Shown one piece after another: positions 54,301 through 60,078 of a stretch of 62,000 bases of DNA (position 1 is its first letter; every line of letters starts with the position of its first letter). The position numbers and the translations under genes were made by a program. Source of the DNA: Mesostigma viride (taxonomy: Eukaryota; Streptophyta; Mesostigmatophyceae; Mesostigmatales; Mesostigmataceae). The notes below the pieces were generated by a model. The model was not told where the DNA came from. It saw only the letters and a program-made list of their open reading frames with translations, and made no database searches. The DNA lies in the NCBI GenBank assembly GCA_009746045.1, contig RPFO01000253.1:580001-642000 (forward strand), given 5' to 3'.

Positions 54301-54478
54301 GTGTCTGGGCTTGCCCACTGCCCAGGTGGTCCCTGGCGACGAGCTGGTCGTGATTGAGGCGATGAAGATGCAGAACGTGGTGCGCTGCATGCTTAGGGGG
54401 ACAGTCGCCAGCATAAAAGTGAAGGAGGGCGCTGTGCTCTCATGCGACGACACCATCCTCCATATCGAGGCTTCCTGA
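26156..54478 (+). CDS. PCCA: Propionyl-CoA carboxylase alpha subunit, 21 exons visible
   Basis: Carboxylates biotin with ATP and bicarbonate and carries it to the beta subunit, which makes methylmalonyl-CoA from propionyl-CoA in mitochondria. Reconstructed exons: 26156-26317, 27027-27104, 27905-28021, 28444-28537, 28835-28907, 29808-29894, 31008-31068, 36866-36913, 37468-37570, 42257-42324, 43905-43964, 45472-45581, 45917-46259, 47454-47501, 48995-49069, 49701-49790, 50887-51168, 51972-52139, 52987-53067, 53691-53750, 54326-54478. Phases agree at every junction and give about 786 residues. Order: biotin carboxylase N-domain, ATP-grasp, C-domain, BT linker domain, biotinyl domain with EAMKMQN. 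AMKMQN and the BT region favour propionyl- over methylcrotonyl- or pyruvate carboxylase. All introns are GT-AG. The N-terminal exon(s) with Met and transit peptide are missing. Exon 17 end and exon 19 are the least certain. Residue numbers in the exon entries count from 26156. Confidence 0.9.
26305..26460 (+). repeat. Donor-centred tandem repeat after exon 1
   Basis: Three copies of the exon end plus 5' splice site: GTGTGCCTG|GTGGGTTTG at 26318, CTGCGCCTG|GTGGGTTTG at 26374 and CTGTGCTTG|GTAGGTC at 26444. Bars mark the GT. Confidence 0.75.
27027..27104 (+). CDS. PCCA: PCCA exon 2
   Basis: 78 nt, phase 0 at both ends, between GACCTGCAG and GTGAGA. Codes [20 protein letters not shown], the conserved SYL-N-D-I segment of biotin carboxylases. 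Confidence 0.9.
27905..28021 (+). CDS. PCCA: PCCA exon 3
   Basis: 117 nt, phase 0. Codes the hallmark [11 protein letters not shown] and the FVGP...AMGDK end of the N-terminal biotin carboxylase domain. Donor GTGAGT. Confidence 0.93.
28005..28180 (+). repeat. Donor-centred repeat after exon 3
   Basis: The exon end GCCATGGGGGACAAG|GTGAGT recurs as GCCATGGGCGACAAA|GTAGGG at 28125 and, weaker, as AGCATGGGAGACACTTTGGG at about 28157. Confidence 0.65.
28333..28382 (+). repeat. (CAAA)n microsatellite
   Basis: AAACAAGC and CAAA tetramers within intron 3, about 60 nt upstream of the next acceptor. Confidence 0.85.
28444..28537 (+). CDS. PCCA: PCCA exon 4
   Basis: 94 nt between CTGTCAG and GTGGGT, ending in phase 1 (ATT G). 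Codes [18 protein letters not shown], start of the ATP-grasp region (K...AGV...PG). Confidence 0.9.
28530..28625 (+). repeat. Donor-region repeat after exon 4
   Basis: GTGGACACCTGGCGTGTTGC recurs as GTGGACACTTGGCATGCTGC and GATGGACACCTGG. The unit starts within the 5' splice site of exon 4. Confidence 0.6.
28835..28907 (+). CDS. PCCA: PCCA exon 5: ATP-grasp glycine loop
   Basis: 73 nt, phase 1 to phase 2, from GCGTGCAG to GTACGC. Codes [20 protein letters not shown], the P-V-M[11 protein letters not shown] loop that closes over ATP. Confidence 0.93.
29808..29894 (+). CDS. PCCA: PCCA exon 6
   Basis: 87 nt after CCGGGATCAG. Joins to exon 5 as [14 protein letters not shown], then [19 protein letters not shown]; the FRLSSQEA...SFGD string is typical of propionyl-CoA carboxylase alpha. 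Ends AG before GTGGGT. Confidence 0.92.
29880..30040 (+). repeat. Four copies of exon 6 end plus donor
   Basis: GTTTGTGGAGAG|GTGGGTGC at 29895 recurs with GTGTGTGGAGAG|GTGAGTGG at 29938, GTGTGTGGAGAG|GTGGGTGG at 29978 and GTGTGCGGAGAG|GTGGGTGG at 30018. All four keep a consensus donor; spacings are 43, 40 and 40 bp, which would shift frame. Confidence 0.9.
30060..30400 (+). repeat. 64-bp tandem repeat with an 18-bp palindrome in each unit
   Basis: Five units of GTTGCCATTGTAATGCCGGG plus AGTTTCTATTC and GATCACACTAGTGTGATC, which is a perfect palindrome in copy 2 and 4 and one- or few-base variants in the others. Confidence 0.85.
31008..31068 (+). CDS. PCCA: PCCA exon 7
   Basis: 61 nt from CACCGCCAG to GTGCGT, completing a split Arg codon. 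Codes [20 protein letters not shown], with the RHIE-x-Q motif that contacts ATP. The following intron is 5.8 kb and holds two mobile elements. Confidence 0.93.
31060..31295 (+). repeat. Tandem repeat after exon 7, with a distant copy of its donor
   Basis: Three units of about 60 bp (GTGGCATTTGTATGCAACCA plus GGCACACGGCTGC). After them GGGGAACATG|GTGGGTGG at about 31279 repeats the exon end GGGCAACATG|GTGCGTGG. Confidence 0.75.
31476..31786 (+). repeat. (ATCC)n-(GTCC)n-(ATCC)n array
   Basis: ATCC to about 31691, then about 13 GTCC units, then about 10 ATCC units. It flanks the left arm of the DDE palindrome. ORFs through it (HPSI/WMDG repeats) are not genes. Confidence 0.95.
31787..32705 (-). 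mobile_element. Palindromic fragment of a pogo/Tigger-like DDE element
   Basis: Arms 31787-32121 and 32369-32705 are inverted copies differing at only a few bases; 32122-32368 is the unique centre. On the minus strand the right arm reads [15 protein letters not shown], a frame change, then [20 protein letters not shown] and [12 protein letters not shown]. The centre adds [25 protein letters not shown] and HPAIVIL. This is the pattern of DDE_1-type (pogo/Tigger clade) transposases: first Asp in FDHIG, GLDDKRQ, and the QGK and H-W-N-E-like block. The sequence turns back just before the second catalytic Asp would occur, so no complete catalytic triad exists. Confidence 0.7.
32706..33181 (+). repeat. 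(GGAT)n-(GGAC)n-(GGAT)n array
   Basis: About six GGAT, about 96 GGAC and about 17 GGAT units. It is the reverse-complement order of the array at 31476-31786, with the GGAC block greatly expanded. Confidence 0.95.
33182..34100. other. Intronic sequence, no recognised content
   Basis: Part of the intron between exons 7 and 8. One 25-bp near-palindrome, CCGGCAGCCTTACGTAAGCTGCCGG, lies at about 33849-33873. Confidence 0.4.
34101..34931 (+). pseudogene. Unknown ORF with one internal TAG
   Basis: A single reading frame of 276 codons interrupted only by TAG at 34319-34321. It starts [18 protein letters not shown] (basic), continues with [20 protein letters not shown], has an acidic [17 protein letters not shown] segment, and ends [17 protein letters not shown] and LAMDTLLKQ. 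Length, basic N-terminus and helical C-terminus would suit a gag- or ORF1-type protein, but I do not recognise it. It is convergent with, and abuts, the truncated hAT copy at 34925, so it may be cargo or the remnant of another element that broke that copy. Confidence 0.4.
34925..36651 (-). mobile_element. hAT element copy 1, 3' truncated
   Basis: Inverse copy of 37816-39590, over 95% identical by eye. Its 5' terminus at 36651 (minus-sense CAGCGTGCACCAATACG) matches the TIR of copy 2. It holds the BED-finger and DUF659-type parts of the transposase but lacks the dimerisation domain; the sequence changes at about 34925. No 8-bp target duplication can be paired because the other end is gone. It lies in the same intron as the DDE palindrome. 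Confidence 0.8.
36652..36762 (+). repeat. 56-bp tandem duplication next to hAT copy 1
   Basis: GATATAACTCGAATTGC...TTACACGTGATTTT occurs twice in a row with a few differences, directly outside the hAT terminus. Confidence 0.75.
36866..36913 (+). CDS. PCCA: PCCA exon 8: biotin carboxylase signature
   Basis: 48 nt, phase 0, between TATGTGCAG and GTACTT. Codes [16 protein letters not shown]; the RECS-x-QRR-x-QK string is the biotin carboxylase signature and holds active-site basic residues. Confidence 0.95.
37468..37570 (+). CDS. PCCA: PCCA exon 9
   Basis: 103 nt from TCTACCAG to GTGAGG, ending in phase 1. Codes [20 protein letters not shown] and [11 protein letters not shown]. It lies between the two hAT insertions. 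Confidence 0.93.
38190..39543 (+). pseudogene. hAT transposase, BED finger and DUF659-type part
   Basis: Starts [13 protein letters not shown] with an acidic stretch, then a BED-type zinc finger: [15 protein letters not shown] at MTCLQ, then TGA (38471-38473) where the second Cys of C-x2-C is expected, then [17 protein letters not shown] and a later Cys. Downstream: [36 protein letters not shown], then after a one-base frame change near 39350 [19 protein letters not shown]. These are hallmarks of DUF659-bearing hAT transposases, including catalytic Asp in TDGW and TDTAS. The TGA and the frame change are both present in copy 1. A T-rich insertion-like run lies at 38855-38864. The donor for the last intron is GTAACA at 39544. 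Confidence 0.75.
39766..40597 (+). pseudogene. hAT transposase, C-terminal exon with dimerisation domain
   Basis: Joins to the previous part as [12 protein letters not shown] through a GT-AG intron (39544-39765), where related transposases have TRFAT. It is open except for a TAA at 40004-40006. The end reads [28 protein letters not shown] and THHNLQAL, the hAT family C-terminal dimerisation region. A conserved WW pair (WEWWMAWG) precedes it. The stop is at 40595-40597. Confidence 0.8.
40735..41195 (+). repeat. ATGGCATGGTGCATGGCATT tandem repeat in hAT copy 2
   Basis: Irregular units of 60-70 bp (TTTATGGCATGGTGCATG..., GGCGGCTGCCTG) after the transposase stop. Short ORFs across it are artefacts. 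Confidence 0.7.
42257..42324 (+). CDS. PCCA: PCCA exon 10: metal and bicarbonate site
   Basis: 68 nt from GTGCGCAG to GTGAGC, starting in phase 1. Codes [20 protein letters not shown] plus LQ. FLEMN-x-R-LQ is the second biotin carboxylase signature, with Glu and Asn for metal binding and Arg for bicarbonate. Confidence 0.95.
42325..43904. other. PCCA intron 10, no element recognised
   Basis: Contains G-rich, purine-rich sequence (42930-43040) and several GATACTTT repeats with G-runs at 43250-43340. No gene. Confidence 0.4.
43905..43964 (+). CDS. PCCA: PCCA exon 11
   Basis: 60 nt, phase 0, from GATGCGCGCAG to GTGAGG. Codes [27 protein letters not shown] is invariant in the family. Confidence 0.95.
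43940..44305 (+). repeat. Donor-centred repeats after exon 11
   Basis: The exon end CTGGTGGAGATGATGCTGCGG|GTGAGG recurs as GTGGAGATGCTGCTGCAG|GTGGGT at 44100, GTGGACATGCTGCTGCGG|GTGGGT at 44193, and GGCTGATACGCTGCTCAG|GTGGG at about 44298. First spacings are 135 and 93 bp, both multiples of three. Confidence 0.85.
44806..45385 (+). repeat. 40-bp minisatellite, about 14 copies
   Basis: Unit CATCCATCTCTACCAACAGC plus TCCCGCACCCATGCCCTCGT, nearly identical, ending about 85 bp upstream of the exon 12 acceptor. Not a CRISPR array: there are no unique spacers. Confidence 0.95.
45472..45581 (+). CDS. PCCA: PCCA exon 12
   Basis: 110 nt from GCTCCCCAG to GTACGT, ending in phase 2. Codes [20 protein letters not shown] and [29 protein letters not shown] is strongly conserved in propionyl-CoA carboxylase. 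Confidence 0.95.
45917..46259 (+). CDS. PCCA: PCCA exon 13, with a 71-codon insert
   Basis: 343 nt from GCGCGCAG to GTAAAC. The start [15 protein letters not shown] and the end [20 protein letters not shown] plus PLIAK match the family, but about 71 Gly/Thr/Asp-rich residues lie between ([17 protein letters not shown]...). Related enzymes have almost nothing there. The segment 45966-46178 is 213 nt, starts GTGCCA, ends GGGGCAG, has no stop, and its removal keeps frame, so it could be an intron that is sometimes retained. Confidence 0.88.
46225..46520 (+). repeat. Degenerate copies of exon 13 end plus donor
   Basis: TCCATTTTCTACGACCCGCTCATCGCCAAG|GTAA at 46260 (split here: TCCATTTTCTACGACC, CGCTCATCGCCAAG) recurs as CCGCTCATCGCCAAC|GTGAGG near 46344, CACTCACTGCCAAG|GTGGGG near 46421 and more weakly near 46468 and 46500. 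Confidence 0.8.
46803..47206 (+). repeat. Pentanucleotide array with four phases
   Basis: GGCGT units to about 46990, a short GGCAT step, GGCTT units to about 47090, GCCGT to about 47145, and GTCGT to about 47205. The repeat length stays five while single positions change block by block. ORFs (VAWRG, HATPR) are artefacts. Confidence 0.95.
47454..47501 (+). CDS. PCCA: PCCA exon 14
   Basis: 48 nt, phase 0, from GCCCGCAG to GTGGGC. Codes [16 protein letters not shown], the K-L-I-x-x-G-x-(D/N)R-x-x-A helix of the biotin carboxylase C-domain. Its donor is repeated as GTGGGCGG units. Confidence 0.9.
48021..48832 (+). repeat. (CTAC)n and (CACC)n arrays with a 40-base C run
   Basis: Alternating blocks: CTAC 48023-48071, CACC to about 48186, CTAC to about 48262, a C run at about 48272-48322, CACC to about 48594, CTAC to about 48681, CACC to about 48827. 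ACTTCCACCTACC occurs at both CTAC-to-C transitions, suggesting a higher-order duplication. Confidence 0.95.
48995..49069 (+). CDS. PCCA: PCCA exon 15
   Basis: 75 nt, phase 0, from ACATCGCCAG to GTGGGT. Codes [20 protein letters not shown] and LLDHK; LD-x-YVIRGV-x-HN is diagnostic for propionyl-CoA carboxylase alpha. Confidence 0.95.
49318..49425 (+). repeat. 36-bp tandem repeat, three copies
   Basis: AAGGTAATTACTAGAATGGG and variants, in the intron after exon 15. Confidence 0.75.
49701..49790 (+). CDS. PCCA: PCCA exon 16
   Basis: 90 nt, phase 0, from GCGTCCACAG to GTGAGA. Codes [20 protein letters not shown] and GGQLSEANQ, matching the (F)-x-x-G-x-(I/L)-(S/T)TKF(L/I) segment at the end of the biotin carboxylase domain. 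Confidence 0.92.
50887..51168 (+). CDS. PCCA: PCCA exon 17: BT domain start
   Basis: 282 nt from GCCCTCCTCAG to a GTGCGG donor. Codes [20 protein letters not shown] and, after a variable Ser/Pro stretch, [20 protein letters not shown], fitting the helix then beta-strands of the BT linker domain. The 3' border is tentative because the frame stays open to 51210. Confidence 0.75.
51972..52139 (+). CDS. PCCA: PCCA exon 18: BT domain
   Basis: 168 nt, phase 0, from GATCGCAACAG to GTGGGT. Codes [40 protein letters not shown] and [10 protein letters not shown], the beta-barrel strands of the BT domain. Confidence 0.88.
52121..52270 (+). repeat. Five copies of exon 18 end plus donor
   Basis: CATGTTTGCGGGGGCGGAG|GTGGGT at 52140 recurs at 52172 (GGCGGAG|GTAGGG), 52200 (GGCGGAG|GTAGGG) and twice more in altered form. 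Spacings of 32 and 28 bp would shift frame. Confidence 0.9.
52987..53067 (+). CDS. PCCA: PCCA exon 19 (tentative)
   Basis: 81 nt, phase 0, from GTGTGTGCAG to GTAAGT. Codes [20 protein letters not shown] plus AVQGASG, expected to link BT and biotinyl domains. A duplicate of the acceptor and first codons, CCTGTGCAG then AAGTCACTGCTGCC, lies at 52864-52886. Confidence 0.7.
53691..53750 (+). CDS. PCCA: PCCA exon 20: biotinyl domain start
   Basis: 60 nt, phase 0, from GCCTGCAG to GTAAGT. Codes [23 protein letters not shown]-x-G-x-(V/L)-x-x-(V/I)-x-V-x-x-G is the first half of the biotinyl domain. Confidence 0.95.
54326..54478 (+). CDS. PCCA: PCCA last exon: biotin attachment site
   Basis: 153 nt including TGA, from GCCCAG. 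Codes [20 protein letters not shown]. The biotinylated Lys is the AAG at 54365-54367, 36 residues before the C-terminus as usual. It ends [10 protein letters not shown]. Confidence 0.96.
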   Translation: MVPGDELVVIEAMKMQNVVRCMLRGTVASIKVKEGAVLSCDDTILHIEAS

Positions 54479-54964
54479 TGCACTGTAGAGTATACTGATG
54501 TGCGTGCACACTGGGTCTCAATAGGGGTTCCTGACGAAAAGTTCTCGTACATGCGGTGTTGAGTAGCGATCCGGCTCACAAGTTGCATGCATGCATATAT
54601 GCATGGTATCATGGTATGATGGTATAAGCGTATGTATATACGTGATCAATAGTATGTTGACAATAACGATCTATCCATAGGCATTTGAATTTATGTGCGC
54701 AACAATTCACCAGCGCCTCCATATATATAGTTTGAGTCCGGGCCGAGGAAAGTTAATGGGCCTGGGTATAGCTTTCATGCATGCATGGTTGTGTACATAG
54801 GGGTTGAAGGTTCCTTTATTGATACCCACGTGACGCAGTCTACGTGCTTAGTTAATTAATTGTAATTCACGCATGGCCGTCTTGGCCGCACCTCACTTGT
54901 ATGTATATAGCAGATCCGCCTATGTACTTGTTGTATTGCACCCACAGTTGGGCGTCTGCGCACA

Positions 54965-55180
54965 TGCACCATTAAAAAATTGAATTAAATTAAATTATAT
55001 AACATGGCTCCGTTGGGAGATCATGTAGCACATGTTCCAGGTTGCTGGATGGATGGAGGTGGGCGGAGCCGCGAAACCGAACTAATCTAACTCGAAGCTA
55101 ATCTAATCTAGGAAAACCCTAACTATTCTACTCAGCCACGCGCCACGAGGTAGCCGTGGCTGACGGCGGCGCTCATAACT
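54965..55180 (-). mobile_element. LINE 3' end fragment, minus orientation
   Basis: An (ATTAA)-type tail at 54973-54996, then GGCTCCGTTGGGAGATCATG and AGCACATGT in reverse sense, continuing to the GAAGCTAATCTAATCTAGG part. Its reverse complement matches 12511-12665. Confidence 0.55.
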
Positions 55181-55189
55181 TTTACGTTT

Positions 55190-57117
55190 GAGCACCGAAT
55201 TCAGCCGTGAATATCACAATCGATGCGTCTTTCTACGACGCACATGCTGCTATAATTTTCCGACGCTATTACGCAATATATGGCGAACAAACGCGCCTCG
55301 ACGCAACGCAGCCTGGCGGCATCGGCCATGAAAATACGTCTGCAGCTCCGGCTGCAGCTTCGCCATCCGGTCCGGCAGGCAGTGGTGACACTAGTCGTGC
55401 ACTGGTGCTCGCCCAGCCCCCCGGGCTTGCCTCGCCATCTGCATCGCCAGAGCCCAAGCGCAGCCGCTCTGCCGAGCCGCACTGGGACGAGATCTCCTTT
55501 GACATCAACCGGCATATGGCTTCTGGAACTGCGGTCCAGGCGTCTTCATGGAAGACGTGTTTTTCGGCACGTATGCCTCGCTTATGGACCTGTGCTTGTA
55601 CCTGTGCTCCCACAACCGCGGCCGCTGGCCAGGCGGTCAGCCTGCCGACCCCGTCGAGGATCTCCCGCGAATTGCCCGCATGAATCGCCCCAAGCTCCAA
55701 CACTTCGCCCTCTGCTCCCTCCTCGGGCGCTCCGACATCGAGATCTGGGCTCCCCCACCACCGCCCCCCACCGTTGCGACAGAATCCATCGTCCGCGCCC
55801 TCGAAGCTTTCGAGCAGCACGTGACCCCCCTTGCCACAGATGTGGCGGCAATGGGCGGCACGCTGGCTGCTGCTGAGCTCCCCACCATCTCCACCGCCAC
55901 CTCCGCCCTCGATCCTCGCCTCCTCCACCGCCACCACCCCCACCTCCGACGCCATCACCGCCCAGCTCCGCGACATCGACCAGCGTCTTAAGGACAATGC
56001 CATCGCTATCGAGGTCCTGCGCAGAACACCGCAGGCCTCACCGCCCAGGCAGTGAAGGACATTGCCGCCAAGCCAGCCACGGCTGGCCTGGCCGGCGATG
56101 CTCCTCCCATCACGACCTGGGCGGACATGCTTAATTAAGCAACATGCCACCTCCACCACCGCCGCCGTCGCAGCCCAGCTCCAACGGAAGACGCTTGACC
56201 TCCGCGAGGAGGCCGAGCTCGCCAAGCGCAGCCTCAACGCCATACTCAAGAACTTCGACATGGAGGAAGGTGAGAATTCCGAGAAGCTTGCACGTGCGTT
56301 TGAGAGCAAAATCCTTGCACGCATGGGCCTCCTTGGTGAGATTAAGCTGACCGCCCACCGCCTCCCCCGCGCGCGGGATACTGAGGCAGGGGCGCCTCCG
56401 CTTCTTCTCATCTTTGAGAGCCCAGCGGACAAGATTTCGTTTCTCAGACGCCGCAAGCGGCTTGAGAACACTCCCTTCACTGTGGACGACGACTTGACCC
56501 TGGCGCAGCAACAACGGCGACGGGAGCTATGGCCGACCTACCTCCAGCTTCGGCAGACCAAGGCGGGCCAGCCGGTGTACTGGAAGGGGGCGGCCATCTA
56601 CGTCGGCCACAAGCCCTGGCACGCGGCCCCCTCGACCACCGCGGCCCCAGCGACTCCAGAAGCCCCAGCCTAGGGGAATACAGCAGCAGTAGTGTAGAAT
56701 AGTTAGACAGTGGCCTTGTGCATGCCCGCCTACTACAGGCACTATGCCAGCTGAGGCCTAGCCTTTTTAGTCATGTACATGTGTGCCTATGATGAGCCAC
56801 CCTCCAGATGATGCCTAGCTTTATTTCAATATGCAGTGCCCATGCAGGGAGTCACTCTCTGCTGCCGGAGAAGCCATGGCCCTAGCTCTTGTATAGCCAT
56901 GATGATCTTCCCCCACATGACATGCTCCCCCTTAGCTGGGCATAGCGTGATAGATCATGAGGGTGCAGGTGCCCTGGTGCACCTAGAGCAAGGGTAGCTT
57001 ACATTCCCACCCTTGCATGAAGTAGCCTACTAGAATGTACTAAAAGCTATATGCCCCTTCTCAGGGATATGTGCTACATTTACTCCCAACGCCGGGAGTG
57101 ATGTTCCTAATTAATTA
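55190..57117 (+). mobile_element. ORF1-only LINE relative, copy 2
   Basis: Frame-broken ORF1 (about 55207-56673) passes directly into a 3' UTR (56674-57108) and a TAATTAATTA tail. No RT sequence is present or lost in a visible gap: the UTR follows ORF1 exactly as at 20996-21476 and 19522-20400. The last 35 bp before the tail resemble the end of the RT-bearing copy at 18405. This is the structure of a trans-mobilised half-LINE. Confidence 0.65.
55207..56673 (+). pseudogene. LINE ORF1-like RNA-binding protein, frame-broken
   Basis: Three frames together give one protein. First HWDEISFDINRHMASGT, then MEDVFFGTYASLMDLCLYLC and MNRPKLQHFALCSLLGRSDI, a Pro/Thr linker with AITAQLRDIDQRLKDNAIAI, and from 56125 an intact frame: AVAAQLQRKTLDLREEAELA (predicted coiled coil), ILARMGLLGEIKLTAHRLPR, then LLLIFESPADKISFLRRRKR and DDDLTLAQQQRRRELWPTYL with VYWKGAAIYVGHKPW. 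The last part resembles the RRM/C-terminal domain of L1-type ORF1 proteins, where DLT-x-x-Q-x-x-R and a K-G-x-x-I/L strand recur. Frame changes lie near 55540, 55900 and 56040, and a TTAATTAA stop is at 56134-56141. Confidence 0.6.
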
Positions 57118-57137
57118 AGTAATTAATTAGGAACATC
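57100..57137. repeat. 38-bp palindrome of LINE tails
   Basis: Arms of 18 bp (GATGTTCCTAATTAATTA and its reverse complement) separated by AG. It joins the tail of the plus-strand element to a minus-sense tail remnant, followed by more TTAA units. Confidence 0.85.
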
Positions 57138-60078
57138 CTAATTAATTAATTAATTAATTCTACTCAGCAAAGCGCCCCTTCCTCTTGGGGGGGGGGGGGC
57201 TTGCCCATAGGGGCTGGCGTGTGAGCCTGGACAATCGTCTTCCACCTCTTCTTGTTCTGCATACAGTCCAAGCAAGAGAGAGGGAGTGAATGCGATGTTC
57301 AAACGGGGTTGGGACTAATAGGTCAGCCAACAACTGCTGTGTAGTATAGGTCATGACATGTTTAATACCTACCCTTTTAAGAATGTCCTTGGGGCCAGGC
57401 CAGGTCAGGATATGCCGCCCGGCCCGGCTGGCCAAGCCGCTGGGCCGGGGGCCGGCCAGACCGAGGTCGATCGGTGTCTACCTGACTGGTGCGAGCAGGA
57501 TGTCCTACGAATGCTATCCTATCTTATTATTATTGCCACTCGAGGAATGAGAAGGATGTGGAGCCGGCCGGGCAAGAATTGGCTTCATTTGCGATCGTGA
57601 CAGGGTTTCTTGGGCTCATGCAGGCGAGGCGCTTGGCAATGGTTCGGCGGGTAAGCCAGGCAGCTCAGTGGATAAGGGCGATCGAGGGCGAGAGGGTTGG
57701 GCTGGGCGCTGGGAAGCTTTCCAGCTAAGTCCTTTTCCAGCCCTCGTGGCCGGTTAATTGGCTTTCGGAGTCGTCATAGCTGCTTGTCACATGCGTAACT
57801 TTTTTTATACTGCGTAACTTTCAGCCGTAACCGATTATCCTGGCGAGTCGGCGTATCGAATGCAAGTGATCTGGCGGAATTTGGGGCTCGATCAGATGCA
57901 AAAGATCTGAACCCCGCCGTCACCCCGATTGCCGTCAGACATTTTTGTTTAAAGTCGTCGGCCGTTAAATGATTAAAGTAATTCTATACAATGCCAAGAG
58001 GTGCCGGAATGCTATAATCGGCACGACTGAGCTATCCCATGGATTCCAGTTGCCCCCATCTAGATTCTACTAGACAACTGTACTAGTAGCTTGAATTCTC
58101 TACCCCGCGGGAGCCTGTATGGGGGGGCTTCTCGGGGCTGGCCTGAAGTGTGGCCGCGGCCGGTGGCGGATGTAGGGTCATAAAGTGTAGTCGGGCCATT
58201 CAGCCGTGTTACCGGAGATCGGATCGCGGCGCGTTGCTGAGCACTGGCATGGCCGGCGCCAGGTCGTCTTCAAGCGACCGAGCCGGGTTTCAAGTTCCTG
58301 CAGCTTCTTGCGGTGAGCGGAGGAACCGAACTCGATCGATCGGGCTGCATGCATGCGATGTTGCGGCTGAAGGCCGGTGAGGACGTTCATACACTGGGGT
58401 GGCCGGGGGCAGCCATGTCCGGCCCGGCGGCCCCTGGATGGGGCAGGCGGTATACCTGCACCCTGCAGTGTCATACCTTGCAGCTCCACCATGCATGCCA
58501 AGATTGAGCTGGTTCCTGATCGAGCTCGTCGAGAAGAGAGTCTGGGGTCTCCCTTGTTGGCTGCATATGTCAAAGCGCCTGAGAATGACCCGGCAGCTCG
58601 ACGGTTACGCCGGTACGTCAGCGGGTCCTCGCGGCGGTTCCATGCAGCGCTCCTGGAGCTTGGCCGGTGGTGATGGCGGTGGTGGCCGGCCGGCCGGTAT
58701 AGAGGTTGCCTGCCGCACTCATTAGCAGCCGGTCAGGCCAGGCGGGCGCGAGTTGAGGGGACCGTCGTCGCTATAGCCCGGCCTTAGTACCGGCAGCTAG
58801 GTTGCGCCGTGCGCGGCTGGCGCGATGGTGGCCGTGATCGCTCGGCGATCTCGGGGACCTGCTGCGTGGCCAGGGCGTAGACCTAGTACCTTGCCCCTTG
58901 GTAGCAACTGCCTCCAGCTTCATGGATCATTGCCTTGGCCGGTCAACAGTCTCGGCCTTCCACCTGGTTAGGGCTGGCGGGACCTCACATTGCCAGTCCG
59001 AGTTGTGGGCCGGCCTAGGAGATCCCTGTAGTCCGGCCGGACCTATAGCTACTATATGTCGATTACAATTGCGCGCTAATATTGAGGGTGTGCATAGTAG
59101 GTCTTGAGCTGGGAAGTTTCGATCAGTGCCGCACGCCCGCATGGCATGACAAAGCTGGAATGGGATGCCATATGCAATGTTATATTTTTAGCAACTTTGG
59201 CACCCTGGCAGGGGGGTCAAACGTCCATAGATTTTTGCAAAGTCAAGTTATGGGCATGGAGCTGGGCCTACTGCCTTAATAACCTTCAGTCCAAGTTTCA
59301 GGTTAATGAAGTGACGGATGTTTGGAGCTCAGAAACTACTGTCAAGTTTATTATGCAACCAAAACAGCATTTTCCGCCATGTGCCAATTTCCATCCATGT
59401 GTTCAGGCGCCTCGGCCTGAAGCTAGAGTTTGACCCTCAGCTATGTTTGCCTGGAGCCCCAGGTCGGTGCGCCCGGCCGCCCCGCACGTGGCCCACTAAT
59501 TGCTAGTGCAGGGTATATAAGCCCTCAGGTATAAAAGTTATTACCCTAGCTTAGGATAGCTGCTGTATGTACACTAAAGCTAGTGCCTCGATCGTCTGCA
59601 CGTTACTGACAGTACATATCTAAGACAGCTCCGCGAATGAAGGTGTTAACATCCCCATCTAGTGCAGCTAATTTTGGAGCATGATCTGCAGACGATATCT
59701 TTGCTTTTTTTGTTTTCTGTTATTGTATAATGATATTAGCGTAGTACTCCGTGGCATGACTCTGCGCCTAACACACAAGTACTTACCTATATTTACCTAT
59801 TCATGGGACTGCCAATGATGGCCTGATCGACCAGCCCCCTCAACTTGGACATCATACAATGAAACTGTCATGCAGCAGTACATACATCAGTGGTCAATGC
59901 ATGCACCCCTTTATTGTGAATCAATCCACAATCCGAAGTCCTGACTGTATCCTGTCCGCCACCCGGAGCCCCGGACCTTGGCGTAATTGCAATGTATTAA
60001 TGGAGTCGGCAACTGATCCGCCTAGACAATAGATAGACATATCGATCCAGCTAGTACTTTGAATGTTGTTCATCCAAC
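57138..60078. other. No recognised gene
   Basis: GC-rich in places (GGCCGGCC-type runs at 57410-57460 and 58630-58800), with short ORFs but no recognisable protein, tRNA or element. An open stretch at 57489-57728 (ELASFAIVTGFLGLMQARRL) is coding-like but unassigned. Confidence 0.4.

Noticed and set aside
55269-56480. 403-codon minus-strand ORF opposite the LINE ORF1
   Set aside because: It is the antisense of the GC-rich ORF1; recognisable coiled-coil and RRM-like sequence lies on the plus strand.
57640-57700. tRNA-like GGCAGCTCAGTGGATAAGG
   Set aside because: Resembles an A box, but no B box, acceptor pairing or anticodon arm could be found.
58005-58045. Minus-strand GGATAGCTCAGTCGTGCC resembling a tRNA 5' half
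   Set aside because: The expected TTC loop and 3' acceptor half are absent; the pairing is fortuitous.
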